In this document: positions 22,610 through 32,290 of the stretch, one piece after another
How positions within the stretch are numbered: position 1 is the stretch's first letter
Layout of the letters: every line of letters starts with the position of its first letter
Assembly (NCBI RefSeq): GCF_027887165.1
Contig: NC_077227.1
Coordinates: forward strand, 81,361,430-81,425,429
From: Monodelphis domestica
Lineage: Eukaryota > Chordata > Mammalia > Didelphimorphia > Didelphidae
DNA length: 64,000 nt
Direction: 5' to 3'
The notes under the pieces: model-generated
Databases searched by the model: none
What the model was told of the DNA's origin: nothing
Seen by the model: the letters and a program-made list of their open reading frames with translations, nothing else
Translations under genes and position numbers: made by a program

Positions 22610-22835
22610 TAAATGGGACAGTATTTGGAGAGTCAGGCTTAGATTAAGGAGTACCTGAGTTCAATTTCAGACTCAAATATGTGCTAGCTATGTGACCTTA
22701 ACTTAACCATGTTTGACTCCATTCCTTACTCCCTGGAATAGGCTGGAGAAGGAAATGGCAAACTGCCACGAAAACTCTTAAAAAGGGCAAAAGGGTCACA
22801 AAGAATAGGTTACATTGAAACAAATTAACAACCCA
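22610..22835 (+). mobile_element. CORE-SINE family B
   Basis: AGGCAACTAAATGGGACAG.. GCTAGCTATGTGACC.. GGAGAAGGAAATGGCAAAC.. GGGTCACAAAGAATAGG. The 3' part resembles the BovB-type tail seen at 50080-50130. Confidence 0.7.
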
Positions 22836-23300
22836 GCCCACCCCCCCCAAAAAAAAGCAACAGGTAGAGGCAAGACAAATTCTAGTCCACTTATTTCCAG
22901 TGCTCTTTCCACTATACCAACTACAGTAACAAACTAAGCAATCGGTGATTTTCCAAAATAAGGGTTACATCAGAAACACTATCTACCCCCACATATATTC
23001 ACACAAACACACATAAACTATTAAATTCAAAGCCAATGCCCCTGCCCATGCTGAAAAATTAAGGCATCTATTTTAAGATGCTTCCTGTGGAACCTGGAGA
23101 GTACTTAATAAACCTTAATGCTTAAAAGATAAAATGGGGGTGCAAAAATTTAACACTTCTGACTTCATAACACAAAAAAACAATGGTAAGTGATTCTCCA
23201 AATGCGTTTGTAAGAAAGAGTTCTCAATTACAAATGCTTTAAGTATTTAGCCACAACCCAAATAAAATTGTCCCTGCAAAGTGACCTCCAGTTCACAAAC
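22836..23300. other. No gene recognised
   Basis: Intronic DNA downstream of TBC1D12 exon 1; C-run and A-run at 22840-22856. Confidence 0.5.
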
Positions 23301-23317
23301 CCCAAACAAATCTGGTA

Positions 23318-23480
23318 CAGGTTTCGAACTGGAAGGAATCTCTGAGACCATCTAGTCCAATTCCCTCATTTCCCAGATGAGGAAACTGAGGCCCAAAGAG
23401 GTTAAGTTCCCTGTCCAAGGTCACACAAGTAGTGTCCAGGGGTATCTGAATCCGAATCTCCGACCTCAAAGGCTCTTTCT
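23318..23480 (+). mobile_element. MIR-like SINE
   Basis: CATCTAGTCCAATTCCCTCATTTCCCAGATGAGGAAACTGAGGCCCAAAGAGGTTAAG.. CAAGGTCACACAAGTAG is a well-preserved MIR-type core. Confidence 0.65.
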
Positions 23481-23771
23481 CTAGTATCACAAGCAAAGAT
23501 CAGCTATACCTTGGGGGGAAAGAAGGGGAGGGAAGGGATGCCTAGCCTTTCCACCCCAACCCCAGCCAATGTTAAAGACAAGGCATTAGAAAACTGGTTG
23601 GAAAAGCAAAGAATGGCTATTTCTATTTCAAGTCTCCCCCTCATCCCCAAATATGCGGACACAGCGTCAACTTCCGAGAGTCAAGTGAGCCCAGGTCCCC
23701 AACACCGACAGTTACCCCATCCCCTGAGTGGTAGCATCGCAAGGTGAGACCCCAGGAGTCCCGCCCCCACT

Positions 23772-23776
23772 ACCTG
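23772..23776 (-). other. TBC1D12: Splice donor of TBC1D12 exon 1
   Basis: On the minus strand the exon ends ..TTTACCAG and the intron starts GTAGTG; GT occupies 23773-23772. The ORF would otherwise stop two codons later at 23770-23772. It falls exactly where the protein family continues with the conserved NLF.. segment in the next exon. Confidence 0.85.
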
Positions 23777-24828
23777 GTAAAGAAGTCCGCGAAGCCTCCG
23801 CCTCCTCCGCTGCCGCCACCGCTACTGCCTCCTCCTCCGGCCCCTCCAGGGCCGCCGCCGCCGCCGCCGCCGCCGCCGCTCCTCCGGGCTTTGGCCGCAG
23901 CCCCAGCCGGGCCCAGCTCCGACGCAGGCGGGGGCAGCAGGAGCCCCGCCTGGGCCAGGTAGTCTGGAGCACTCTGCCGGCGACTCACCTCATACGTGTT
24001 CCGAGAGTTCAAGTTCACATCTGTGAAGCAAAAGCCAGGCTCTGCTGGGCGCCCCCCTAGAGTCCTCTCCTCAGCCTCCTCGCCGCGCTGGGTGGCCCCT
24101 ACGCGAGCGTCCTCTGAGCCCGAGTCACCGCCGGACTCCATCGGCTCATCCGCTCCCAGGCGGCAGCTCCGGAGTGGATCCTCCAGCGGCGTCGCCCCGT
24201 CGGACGGGCTCTCGCCTCTGTCGTCGGCCCCAGGCAGGCGGCGGAGGCTGGAGGAGCGGCAGCATCGAGGCTCCCGGGAAAAGTGGTGGAAGCTGTCGCC
24301 GCTGTCTCCCTCCTGGACCAGCGATGTGCAGGGCCGAGACGGTAGGGGCAGCCCGCCGGCCTCGAGATCGTGACAGCCCGGGCCCAGCAGAAAGCCCGAG
24401 TCGCCGTTGGTCATCCTAGGGTGCCGGGGCCCTGGGCCGCCGCCCGGAGGGGGCTTCCCGTCTGGCTCGTCGTCCACGCAGAGCCGGGAACCCGAGCCCG
24501 GCGGCGGCAAGGGAAGACCGGCCTGGCTGCCAGTGAGCGGGCTACAGTGACACAGCCCCGGCTCCAGCTGCCCGCCGGCCGCCGCCAAGTAACGCTGAAT
24601 CAGCCTCTGAGGCGGCGGCGTCGCCCCCTCCTCCTCCTCCTCCGATTCTTCCTCCTCCGATTCTTCCTCCTCCTCTTCCTCCTCTTCCTGCGGCTCCAGG
24701 CAGCAGCCGCCGGGGCCGCCCGTGGCCCCGATCATCCTTCCGTCCCTGCCCCCGGGCTCAGGCCCCGGCGGAGGGAACAGTCTGGGCTTCCTTCCCGAAC
24801 AGGCTCCAGCATCCTCCGGCCCCACCAT
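23774..24828 (-). CDS. TBC1D12: TBC1D12, first coding exon (N-terminal 351 codons)
   Basis: TBC1D12 belongs to the TBC (Tre2-Bub2-Cdc16) family of Rab regulators. The mammalian protein is known to bind Rab11 and act at recycling endosomes. Only the N-terminal part is here; the TBC domain is encoded by later exons outside the window. The start [13 protein letters not shown], the segment PLEDPLRSC, the block MTNGDSGFL, the [14 protein letters not shown] stretch and the end GGFADFFTR match the family. The ATG at 24826-24828 is chosen because it opens this conserved start and an in-frame TGA lies 54 bases upstream (24880-24882). A donor CAG|GTAGTG follows base 23774, splitting the last Arg codon after two bases. 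Residues ~49-67 are an acidic Glu/Ser tract, and a Gly/Ser-rich run of about 28 residues precedes FADFFTR. Most of the region is probably disordered. The frame is intact. Confidence 0.93.
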
Positions 24829-25190
24829 CTGGCGGCCCGACGGCTGGCGGTGGAGCGCAACACTGAGAACTGAAGACGATCAGCGCAGCCCCGCGCACAA
24901 CGATCCCCTCCGCCAACAAACCGCTCTCAGGGCCCGGGCCGCGGCGGCCGCCGCCGCAACGCTCCCCACCCCCTCCCCCCCCCGGCCGCCGGCAGTTGCC
25001 CACGGGCACACGCTTGGCTACGCTCATGCGCACGCGCAGCGGCGGACTGGTCAAGACACCGCCGCCATCACCACCCGCACCCCCGCCCCTCCTCCCCACA
25101 AATCCCAGATGATTTCCAAACCATAGAGAAAAGAGCTAGAGAGCCTCACTCAATGACAATCTCAGGCCGCCACTATAAGCCTTCGCCACC
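24829..25190 (-). promoter_or_regulatory. TBC1D12: TBC1D12 5' UTR and CpG-island promoter
   Basis: GC-rich DNA directly upstream of the ATG on the gene strand. It carries an NRF1 palindrome (25027-25038), a YY1-like GCCGCCATC (25061-25069) and a GC box in CACCCCCGCCCCTCC (about 25078-25091). No TATA box is evident, which fits a broad housekeeping-type promoter. The transcription start cannot be fixed from sequence alone. Confidence 0.7.
25027..25038. promoter_or_regulatory. NRF1 binding motif
   Basis: TGCGCACGCGCA fits the consensus YGCGCAYGCGCR at every position and lies about 200 bp upstream of the start codon. Confidence 0.75.
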
Positions 25191-25250
25191 TTGAGTGTGG
25201 TGGCCACTTGGCGGATGCGTATTACGAAATTCTGACACAGGCGGGGCTCC

Positions 25251-25380
25251 TCATTGAACAGAGATTCGCTTAACGATTCTTTCAAGGAAAAATTATTGGC
25301 ACCTATGTATTAAGCAAAACTGAGGATTTCTAAAATGTAATGGCACCTCTCCTCAAGGAGCTGACACTTAATGAACATTT
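25251..25380. other. Upstream flank of TBC1D12 with a possible L2-like piece
   Basis: GGCACCTCTCCTCAAGGAGCTGACACTTAATG (25344-25375) resembles the L2 3' end. No gene. Confidence 0.4.
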
Positions 25381-25553
25381 ACTGAGTCAGGCCCAGAGAT
25401 GGGAAGTCCTGGGTTCAAATTTGCTCTCAGATACTTACTAGCTGGGTGACCCTGGGCAAGTCATCTAATCCCCATTGCCTAGCCCTTGCTGCTCTCAGCC
25501 TGGTAACCATGGGTAGTATTAATTCTAAGGTTGAAGGTAAAGGTTTAAAAAAA
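25381..25553 (+). mobile_element. 5'-truncated SINE family A
   Basis: It starts within the family at ACTGAGTCAGGCCCAGAGATGGG and continues through GTGACCCTGGGCAAGTCA and CCCATTGCCTAGCCCTT to the GGTAAAGGTTTAAAAAA end. Confidence 0.85.
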
Positions 25554-26457
25554 TCAAAATAATCATTTGCAGAGCCCTAACATGTCTTTGTCTTCAAGGA
25601 CTTTACCATCAATTTGTCCTTTCTGAATTTGAGATTTCTTAATAAGTACAAAGATGACCCACGACAGCAGGGACTATCTTTGGCCTTTCTTTGCTCTATC
25701 CTCAGCCTTTAGCACCCTGCTAAGCTCTTGGTAAATGCTTATTAACTAACTACATAATGAATAGACTTTGATACCAGGGAAATCCTAGAAGGCTTCATGG
25801 AAAAAAAAAGTGGGATTTAATCTGACAAATAAAATACCATTTGATTTTGAACAAGTGGACAGGAGGGAGAAGGCATTCCAGAAAGGGAGGGCATAGAGAC
25901 AGTATATTCATTGGCTAGTGAAAAGATCAAACTAATGCAGATGGAGCAAAGGGTTTACAAAGAAAATACAAATGTCTGCTTAAAGGAATAAACATTGCCA
26001 AAATTTGTCATAAAATGTATTTTAAATCCTATTTTGTCTAAATTTATGAGCATGGTTTGTTATGAAGATAGTAAGATACTGATGATCCAAAGCTGGAAAA
26101 TGTATACCAAAGGGGTTCTGAAGGCCATTTGATTCTTGCTGACAGTTTTCCAAATGTGGTGTTCTCAACAAGATACACTGAACAGTCAGCCACAAAGGGG
26201 AATGTTTCCATACATTGCCTGTACTTAAATATTCCAATAACACTTCACTTACCCTTTGCATCTAGGGGTGTTGATTCTGAATCACAGATTAGATAGCAGC
26301 AGGATTTTGGAAATGAATATTGGGGGATGGGGGAGAGAATGGCCATGGAAAAGAGCTTCATCCTGCCTTTACTCCCTAAGCTTGCCAGCCTCAAAAGAGA
26401 ATCTGATTTCCTCCACCCTGAATGGTAGTATCTAATCCCTAATTTTCTCAGCAAGGG
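25554..26457. other. Intergenic DNA, no gene recognised
   Basis: Old repeat-like fragments only; the minus-strand ORFs at 26022-26454 have no recognisable family. Confidence 0.45.
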
Positions 26458-27245
26458 CAGCTAGATAGATAGTGGATAGAGTGCCAGGTCTGGAATTTAA
26501 AAGACCTGAATTCAAATCATACCGCAAATACATACTAGCCTTGTGACTCTAGGCAAGTCACTTAGCCTGATTTATCTCAGTTTTTTCATCTATAAAATGA
26601 TCCAAAGAAGAACAAATTGTGGTGTATGTTGGTGATGGAATACTATTGTGCTCAAAGAAATAATAAACTGGAGGAATTACATGTGACCTGGAATGACCTC
26701 CAGGAACTGATGCAGAGTGAAAGGAGCAAAACCAGGAGAACATTATACACAGAGACTGATACACTGTGGTACAATAAAATGTAATGGACTTTTCCATTAG
26801 TGGCAATGCAGTAATCCTGAACAACTTGAAGGGGTCTATGAGAAAGAACACTATCTATATTCAGAGGAAAAACTGTGGGAGTAAAAACACAGAAGAAAAG
26901 CAACTGCTTGACTACATGAGTCAAGAGGGATATGATTGGGGATATAGACTTTAAATGAACATCCTAGTACAAACATCAACAACATGGAAATAGGTTCTGA
27001 TCACGGACACATGTAATACCTAGTGGAATTGCGTGTCAGATACAGAAAGGGTGGGGATAGGGGAGGGAGGGATAAAATATGATTCTTGTAACCAAGGAAT
27101 AATGTTCTAAGTTGACTAAATAAAATAAATAATTTTTTTTAAAAAATGAACCAAAGAAGAAAATGACTCCAGTTTCTTTGCTGAGAAAATCCCTAAAGGG
27201 TTCACAAGGAGTCTGACATGACTGAAAAACAACTAAAATTACTCA
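26458..27245 (+). mobile_element. CORE-SINE family B split by an L1
   Basis: 5' half 26458-26611 (GGGCAGCTAGATAGATAGTGG.. CTAGGCAAGTCACTTAG.. TCATCTATAAAATGA) and 3' half 27161-27245 (GACTCCAGTTTCTTTGCTGAG.. TCACAAGGAGTCTGACATGACTGAAAAACAAC). The tail GAGTCTGACATGACTGA resembles the BovB-type tail of such SINEs. Confidence 0.8.
26612..27142 (+). mobile_element. 5'-truncated L1, 3' end only
   Basis: From ACAAATTGTGGTGTATGTTGG to the A/T-rich end. The 18-bp TSD is AAAATGATCCAAAGAAGA (26594-26611) versus AAAATGAACCAAAGAAGA (27143-27160), one mismatch. It is inserted in the family B SINE. Confidence 0.92.
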
Positions 27246-27654
27246 ACAATCAGAAATGTTACTTGACAGATTCTAATGGATCTACAAAATCCATGAGGAA
27301 AACAGTACATAGAAGGAAACAGCCTCCTTTTGTGTCTGTCGGAAGTGTAACTCACACTCTATCCCTGTGATCTGATGTCAGGAGTCAGCCTCATGGGGAG
27401 CATGATATTTGGGGATGACAATACAATTGTGTATGTTTAATGCATTCATGTACATATAGTTGATGCTAGATATCACACCCCTTCTCCTTAATCTATTTGA
27501 ATTTCTGCTTGTTTTCAGAGTGGGAGGTCTAATGGACTTCTTATAACAGATGGATCCAAGAAGCAGGAAAAGAGTAGTGGCAAAATGAGGCATGATTTAA
27601 TGAGAACCTGTAGCAACAGGAAGACATTACATGTAAATCTCTCACACAAATTGT

Positions 27655-27870
27655 ATGGTGTAGTAGAGAAAAAATGCTGGATCTGGTAGGAGAGACCTCA
27701 GTTTGAATCTCACTTCTAACACTTACTGGCTGAGTGATATTAGGCAAGTAATTTCCCAACAGCCTCAGTGTTCTCATTTTTGTAAAATGAGGACAATATT
27801 CAGTGTCTACCAAAGTGTTATTATGAGTCTATAATGAGGAAAATTAGGTAAAGCTTGACAAACTAGAGAT
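27655..27870 (+). mobile_element. CORE-SINE (MIR/Ther1-like)
   Basis: GTAGAGAAAAAATGCTGG, TTTGAATCTCACTTC, CTGAGTGATATTAGGCAAG, TTTTTGTAAAATGAGGACAAT in order. Confidence 0.65.
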
Positions 27871-27984
27871 GTTGTCATACTTAGGGGGATTTGTGATCTC
27901 TTAAAGATGTCTACTCCATCTACTCCATGGTAACCTATTCATCGCTTTGAATACTCTGTCCATAAATTCTCCCCAGGAAATATA

Positions 27985-28185
27985 CTGGTGACCTTCCACT
28001 ATATTAGGAGTTTTAACCCATGAACTTGAGCTATTTTCTTTTATATATTTTGATAAATTTTTCAGTATCATTGGTTTCTTTTGTAATCCCTGCATTTTTA
28101 TGCATTTCAAAAAAAATTCAGAGAAAGGATCCAGAAGTTTCATCAGACTACCAAAGGGGTCCTTGAACACAAAAAACTGAAGAAC
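27985..28185 (-). mobile_element. hAT-like MITE
   Basis: TTTTATGCATTTC.. GATCCAGAAGTTTCATCAGACTACCAAAGGGGTCCTTGAACACAAAAAAC matches a common mammalian hAT MITE end. The same family is split at 55268-55800 (TTCTTAACCTTATGTC.. GTAGGCTACACCAG). Ends are diverged. Confidence 0.5.
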
Positions 28186-28324
28186 TTCTGCTCTGGATCT
28201 ATTGGCATTGTATTCATGGAGAAAGTGGGTTGTCCAACAGTTATACCTTTCTTTTTTTTATCTGACTGGTCTTAGCTATTTCTCCATACATTTCTTTGAT
28301 GATAACTTCAATATCTCTTCACAA

Positions 28325-28490
28325 TCAATCAGTAACAATCAATAAGCATTAAGTGCCTAATATGGGTCAGGCACTGGGCTAAGTACTAATGAGACAAAAA
28401 GAAAAACCTAGTTCCTGCCTTCAAAGAGCTCACAAACTAATGGGGCAGAAAGCATGCAAAAAATTGATTCAGAACAAGCTGTATACAGGA
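28325..28490 (+). mobile_element. L2-type LINE 3' fragment
   Basis: AAGCATTAAGTGCCTAATATGGGTCAGGCACTGGGCTAAG.. TTCCTGCCTTCAAAGAGCTCACAAACTAATGGG is the recurring 3' end pattern of old L2-type LINEs. Confidence 0.6.
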
Positions 28491-29020
28491 TCAGTAGGAA
28501 GTAATTAACAGAGAAAAAGTACTAGAATTAAGAGGGGTTGGAGAAGGCTTCCACTAAATGATGAAATTTTAGTTGAGGCTTAAATAAAGCTAGGGAGGTC
28601 AGTGCTCTCTGGGCTGTTCAGCCTGCCTGGACAAAAATCACTCTTCCTTCCATTCTACTTGTTGAACAAGGATCTCCCCATTAAAATACCAACAAAAAGG
28701 AAATATTTATATTGGACAGAAAATGGAGTGATTTCATTAGTACCAGGAACTCTCTGGTGAGGATATTACTTCTTTACCAACACAAATTAGTACCTTCTTT
28801 GCAATTCTTAGTCTTACAGAGACTGAGCACTGAGCACTGAGATGTTCAGTGCCTTATTCAGCTCACACAAGCAGTTTATATCAGAAGAACTCATGTCTTC
28901 CTGTCTCCAAGGCCTGCTCATCATTTTTGAGCTATGACAAATTGTCCCTCAATTTAGAATCAATCCAAAAAACAGTGGGACTCCAAAAACCCTGTTCTCC
29001 ACCACCACCACCACCCCTCT

Positions 29021-29352
29021 TTTTCCTTTTCTTTCCTTTCCTTTCCTTTCCTTTCCTTTCCTTTCCTTTCCTTTCCTTTCCTTTCCTTTCCTTTCCTTTC
29101 CTTTCCTTTCCTTTCCTTTCCTTTCCTTTCCTTTCCTTTCTCTTTCCTTTCCTTTCCTTTTCTCTTTTCTTTTCTTTTCTTTTCTTTTCTTTTCTTTTCT
29201 TTTCTTTTCTTTTCTTTTCTTTTCTTTTCTTTTCTTTTCTTTTCTTTTCTTTTCTTTTCTTTTCCTTTCCTTTCCTTTCCTCTTCTCTTCTCTTCTCTTC
29301 TCTTCTCTTCTCTTCTCTTCTCTTCTCTTCTTTTCTTTTCTTTCTTTCTTTT
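29021..29352 (+). repeat. 330-bp pyrimidine pentamer microsatellite in three blocks
   Basis: Successive blocks of CTTTC units (to about 29140), TTTTC units (about 29165-29262) and TCTTC units (about 29280-29330) on the plus strand. They are almost pure polypyrimidine. Long Phe/Leu/Ser-rich and Lys/Glu-rich ORFs here are artefacts. Confidence 0.97.
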
Positions 29353-29620
29353 TTTGCTGATCTACAACTCTTATTGCACATAGGATGGATGGCCATTTTA
29401 TAATTTTTCTTTTGTTTCAGGTGAGCTGCCTGAAATGTATCACTAAGTAGTTAGTTACCAGTGATGAGCCACTCTGGAAAACAGATCTAAAAAGCTTTTC
29501 AACAAACATAAGTAAAAGTTGCCAGAGCTGTACTATCTTAGCAAAATTCAGGACCATCTCCATAACCATAGAAGGCCTTGGAATACAGATTTATGGAGAC
29601 CAGTCCTTAAAGTTCTGTAT

Positions 29621-29790
29621 AAATCAGTGGTATCATACTCAAATAGAAACCATTCTCTTGGAGCTTCATAATGACTTAGAAAACTACACATTAACATTTT
29701 CTGTTGTATTATGTTTTTATTTATTTTGTTAAACACTTCCTAATAACATTTCATCTGGCTATGGGTACTTGGGAGTTTTTCAGGATGCTG
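29621..29790 (+). mobile_element. Non-autonomous hAT (MITE)
   Basis: Left end CAGTGGTATCATACTCAAATAG, interior TTGTATTATGTTTTTATTTATTTTGTTAAACACTTCC matching 17520-17560; right end decayed. Confidence 0.6.
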
Positions 29791-29839
29791 GCTTTTTGCA
29801 TCCCCAGACTGAGATTTTGATATCTCGGATATAAATATG

Positions 29840-30080
29840 AATTCTTATTATATATTTTATTTTTTAATTCAATTTTATTTTATTTTCAGTTCTAGATTCA
29901 CTCCCTCCCCCTCCCCTTTTCCCACAAAATTGGAAGGCAAGAAGTATTAAAACTCATTACAACATGAAGTTATACAAAACCAACATGAAGTTATACAAAA
30001 CAAATTTACACATATTATATAACGTTTAAAAAGAGAATGCTTATTATTCTAACCAAATCATCAATTGCTCTGATTTTGTG
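29840..30080 (-). mobile_element. Old L1 3' end, antisense, with 21-bp tandem duplication
   Basis: TTTTTTAATTCAATTTTATTTTATTTTCAGTTCTAG.. CTCCCCTTTTCCCAC resembles the oligo-T/3' UTR side of other antisense L1 copies (52150, 31810). ACAACATGAAGTTATACAAA occurs twice in a row with small changes at about 29960-30002. Confidence 0.5.
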
Positions 30081-30984
30081 GGGGGTGGGGGGGAGGATTC
30101 CAGCAGTAATAAATCCATGGAAAAACATATTTTAGTGCAAGAAGCTGTAATATAGGCAGGTCACTTGGAAGATGAATCCAAGGGTTACATCCTTCATGTC
30201 ATTTTCTTCTCCAGAACCAGCTGCAATATCAAACATATGATACCACATGTTAGTGGTGAAAAAGAACAATTTACTTAAAATAGAAACACATGAAAAAATG
30301 AGGAAACCATATTAAGATCAAACAATCTTAGTCCTTGTATCTTGTACCAAATCACCTCCTACCCTCCTTCAGGGTCAGAAGGTTCTATGTCTTGCCCATG
30401 CAGTACCCATTCAACAGGAGTAGAACATAGTGAGTTAATAATTTGTGTCTTAGATGACCACAAAAGCTCTTGCAGCTTACAATAAGAACACAGAGTTTCC
30501 AGTGATCTGCTCACCACAGGAATGCTGAGTCTTCAAGAATCTGCAGCTGCTTAACTGCTGCTCCCAGCACAGAAGGTGTCAAGTCTGATCAGGGAGTACA
30601 ATGTACAACCACAGCAAATCCAAAAACTGGCATTGCAGGAAGTGAAGGAGAAACCTCTGTGTCTACAAACCACAGCAGGAGAAGGCTCTTCTGCTCCCAT
30701 TTCCTTCCCTTTCTTCTCCATCATGTCTTTGAAAAGCCCTTCCTCTGTGGCAAGCTTACTACTTCTGGGACAGAGGGAGGCTCACTGGTTCCAGAGTCTT
30801 GTGGGAGTGAGAAACCTCTAAATGGGAGTCTCTCTTCATTTGTATTAACAATGTCATCTTTTATCATACACTTCTCATAGACTGACAACTAGAAAGGATT
30901 ACAAAAGTTAACAAGTCCAAATCCTTCATTTTACAAATTGGGAAATCAAGGCTCAGAGAGACTGAGATCAAACAGAGGCTTTGT
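30081..30984. other. Intergenic DNA, no gene recognised
   Basis: Contains a G-run at 30080-30093 and two overlapping 73-81-codon ORFs at 30576-30880 with no recognisable family. A MIR-like fragment lies at 30900-30980. Confidence 0.4.
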
Positions 30985-32290
30985 TGGGTCCAAAGGTATA
31001 CTCTGTTTTATAATTCTCTGGGTATGATTCCAAATTCCTCACCAAAATGTTGAGATCAGTTCATAGTTCCACCAACAATGTATTAGTATCCCAATTTTCC
31101 ACATCCCCTCCAACATTTGTCATTTTTCGCTTTTACATTTTAGCCAAGCTGATAGGCTTGAGGCGATATCTCAGAATTGTTTTGATTCGCATTACTCCAA
31201 TCACTATATTTTTTCACATGCCTATACATAGCTTTGATTGTTTCATCCAAAACCTGTTCCTGTCTTTTGCCCATTTATCAACTTGGAGAATGACTCATTC
31301 TTAGAAATTTGACAAAGTTCTTTATATATTTTAGAAATGAGACCTCTATCCAAGAAACTATCCATAAAATTTTTCCCTAATTTTCTGATTTCTTTGTAAT
31401 CTTAGCTATGCTCATTTTATTTTTATTATAATCAGAACTATTCATTTTATATCTCACAATCCTCTCTATCTCTTAATTACTCATAAGTTCATCTCATTCC
31501 TAAATCTGATAGGTAATATATTCCCTGTTCTTCTAATTTTCTTTTATGTCTAGGTCATATATTTATTTTTATCTTATTTTAGTGAATGGCATAAAATACT
31601 GGTCTACATCTAGTTTCTGCCAAACTACACCAATTGTCCCAGCAATTTTTACAAAATAGTGAGTTCTTATCTCCCAAACTTGGATCTATACTTTTTTGTC
31701 AAATGCAAAGTTACTATAATCTTTTACTACTGTTTCTTGTATATCTATTCTGCTCTATTGATCTAGCTTTCTCTTAGCCAGTATCTGAGATAGTTTTGAT
31801 AATTATTACTTTAAATTTAAATTTATTTCATTTCCCCCCAACTACATATAAAAACAATTTCCAACATTTAAAAAATAATTTTGAGTCTTGAATTATGTCC
31901 CTCCCTCCCTGAAGTGGTAAGCAATCTGACATAGATTTTATTTGTGAAATCATAGAAAATATTTTTATATTAATCTTTTTTTAGAAAGAAACTTGAACAA
32001 AAATTTTATTTTAAAAATTGCTTTGATCTAGATTCAGACTCCATCAGCTCTTTCTCTGGAAGCAGATGGCATTTTTTCTTAATCATAAGTCCTTTGGGTT
32101 TGTTTTATATCATTGTATTACTGAGAATAGCTAAGTTATTCACAGTTGCTCATTTTATATTATTGTCGTCACTGTGTACAATATTCTTCTGGTTCTTCTT
32201 ACTACACTCCAATTCATATGAGCATAAGTCTACTTCTAACTTCCCTAATAATGATAAAGTTCTTAGCAGTTACAAGAATCATTTTTCTAT
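30985..32290 (-). mobile_element. Old L1 3' region(s), antisense
   Basis: CAATGTATTAGTATCCCAATTTTCCACATCCCCTCCAAC is the complement of the late-ORF2 block seen in plus copies (for example 1921-1970). 31790-32290 holds L1 3' UTR-type sequence (TCATTGTATTACTGAGAATAG) also present at 52495-52520. There are probably two partial copies. Confidence 0.7.

Larger units (their letters stand above)
23650..25250. other. TBC1D12: CpG island over the TBC1D12 promoter and first exon
   Basis: Dense CG dinucleotides and very high GC compared with an otherwise AT-rich, CpG-poor window. It covers the coding part of exon 1, the 5' UTR and the presumed promoter. It is the only such island here. Several long ORFs on both strands inside it are GC-rich by-products. 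Confidence 0.95.

Noticed and set aside
1..23773. Exon 2 of TBC1D12 within the window
   Set aside because: No minus-strand block resembling the segment after FADFFTR was seen; intron 1 probably extends beyond base 1. A short exon could be missed by eye.
23728..25126. Several 80-167-codon plus-strand ORFs and a 113-codon minus ORF (24758-25099) in the CpG island
   Set aside because: They overlap TBC1D12 exon 1 or its 5' UTR; GC-rich DNA has few stops. None shows a recognisable domain.
28849..29403. 184-codon plus ORF and 154-codon minus ORF
   Set aside because: Artefacts of the pentamer microsatellite, whose 15-bp period leaves frames open.
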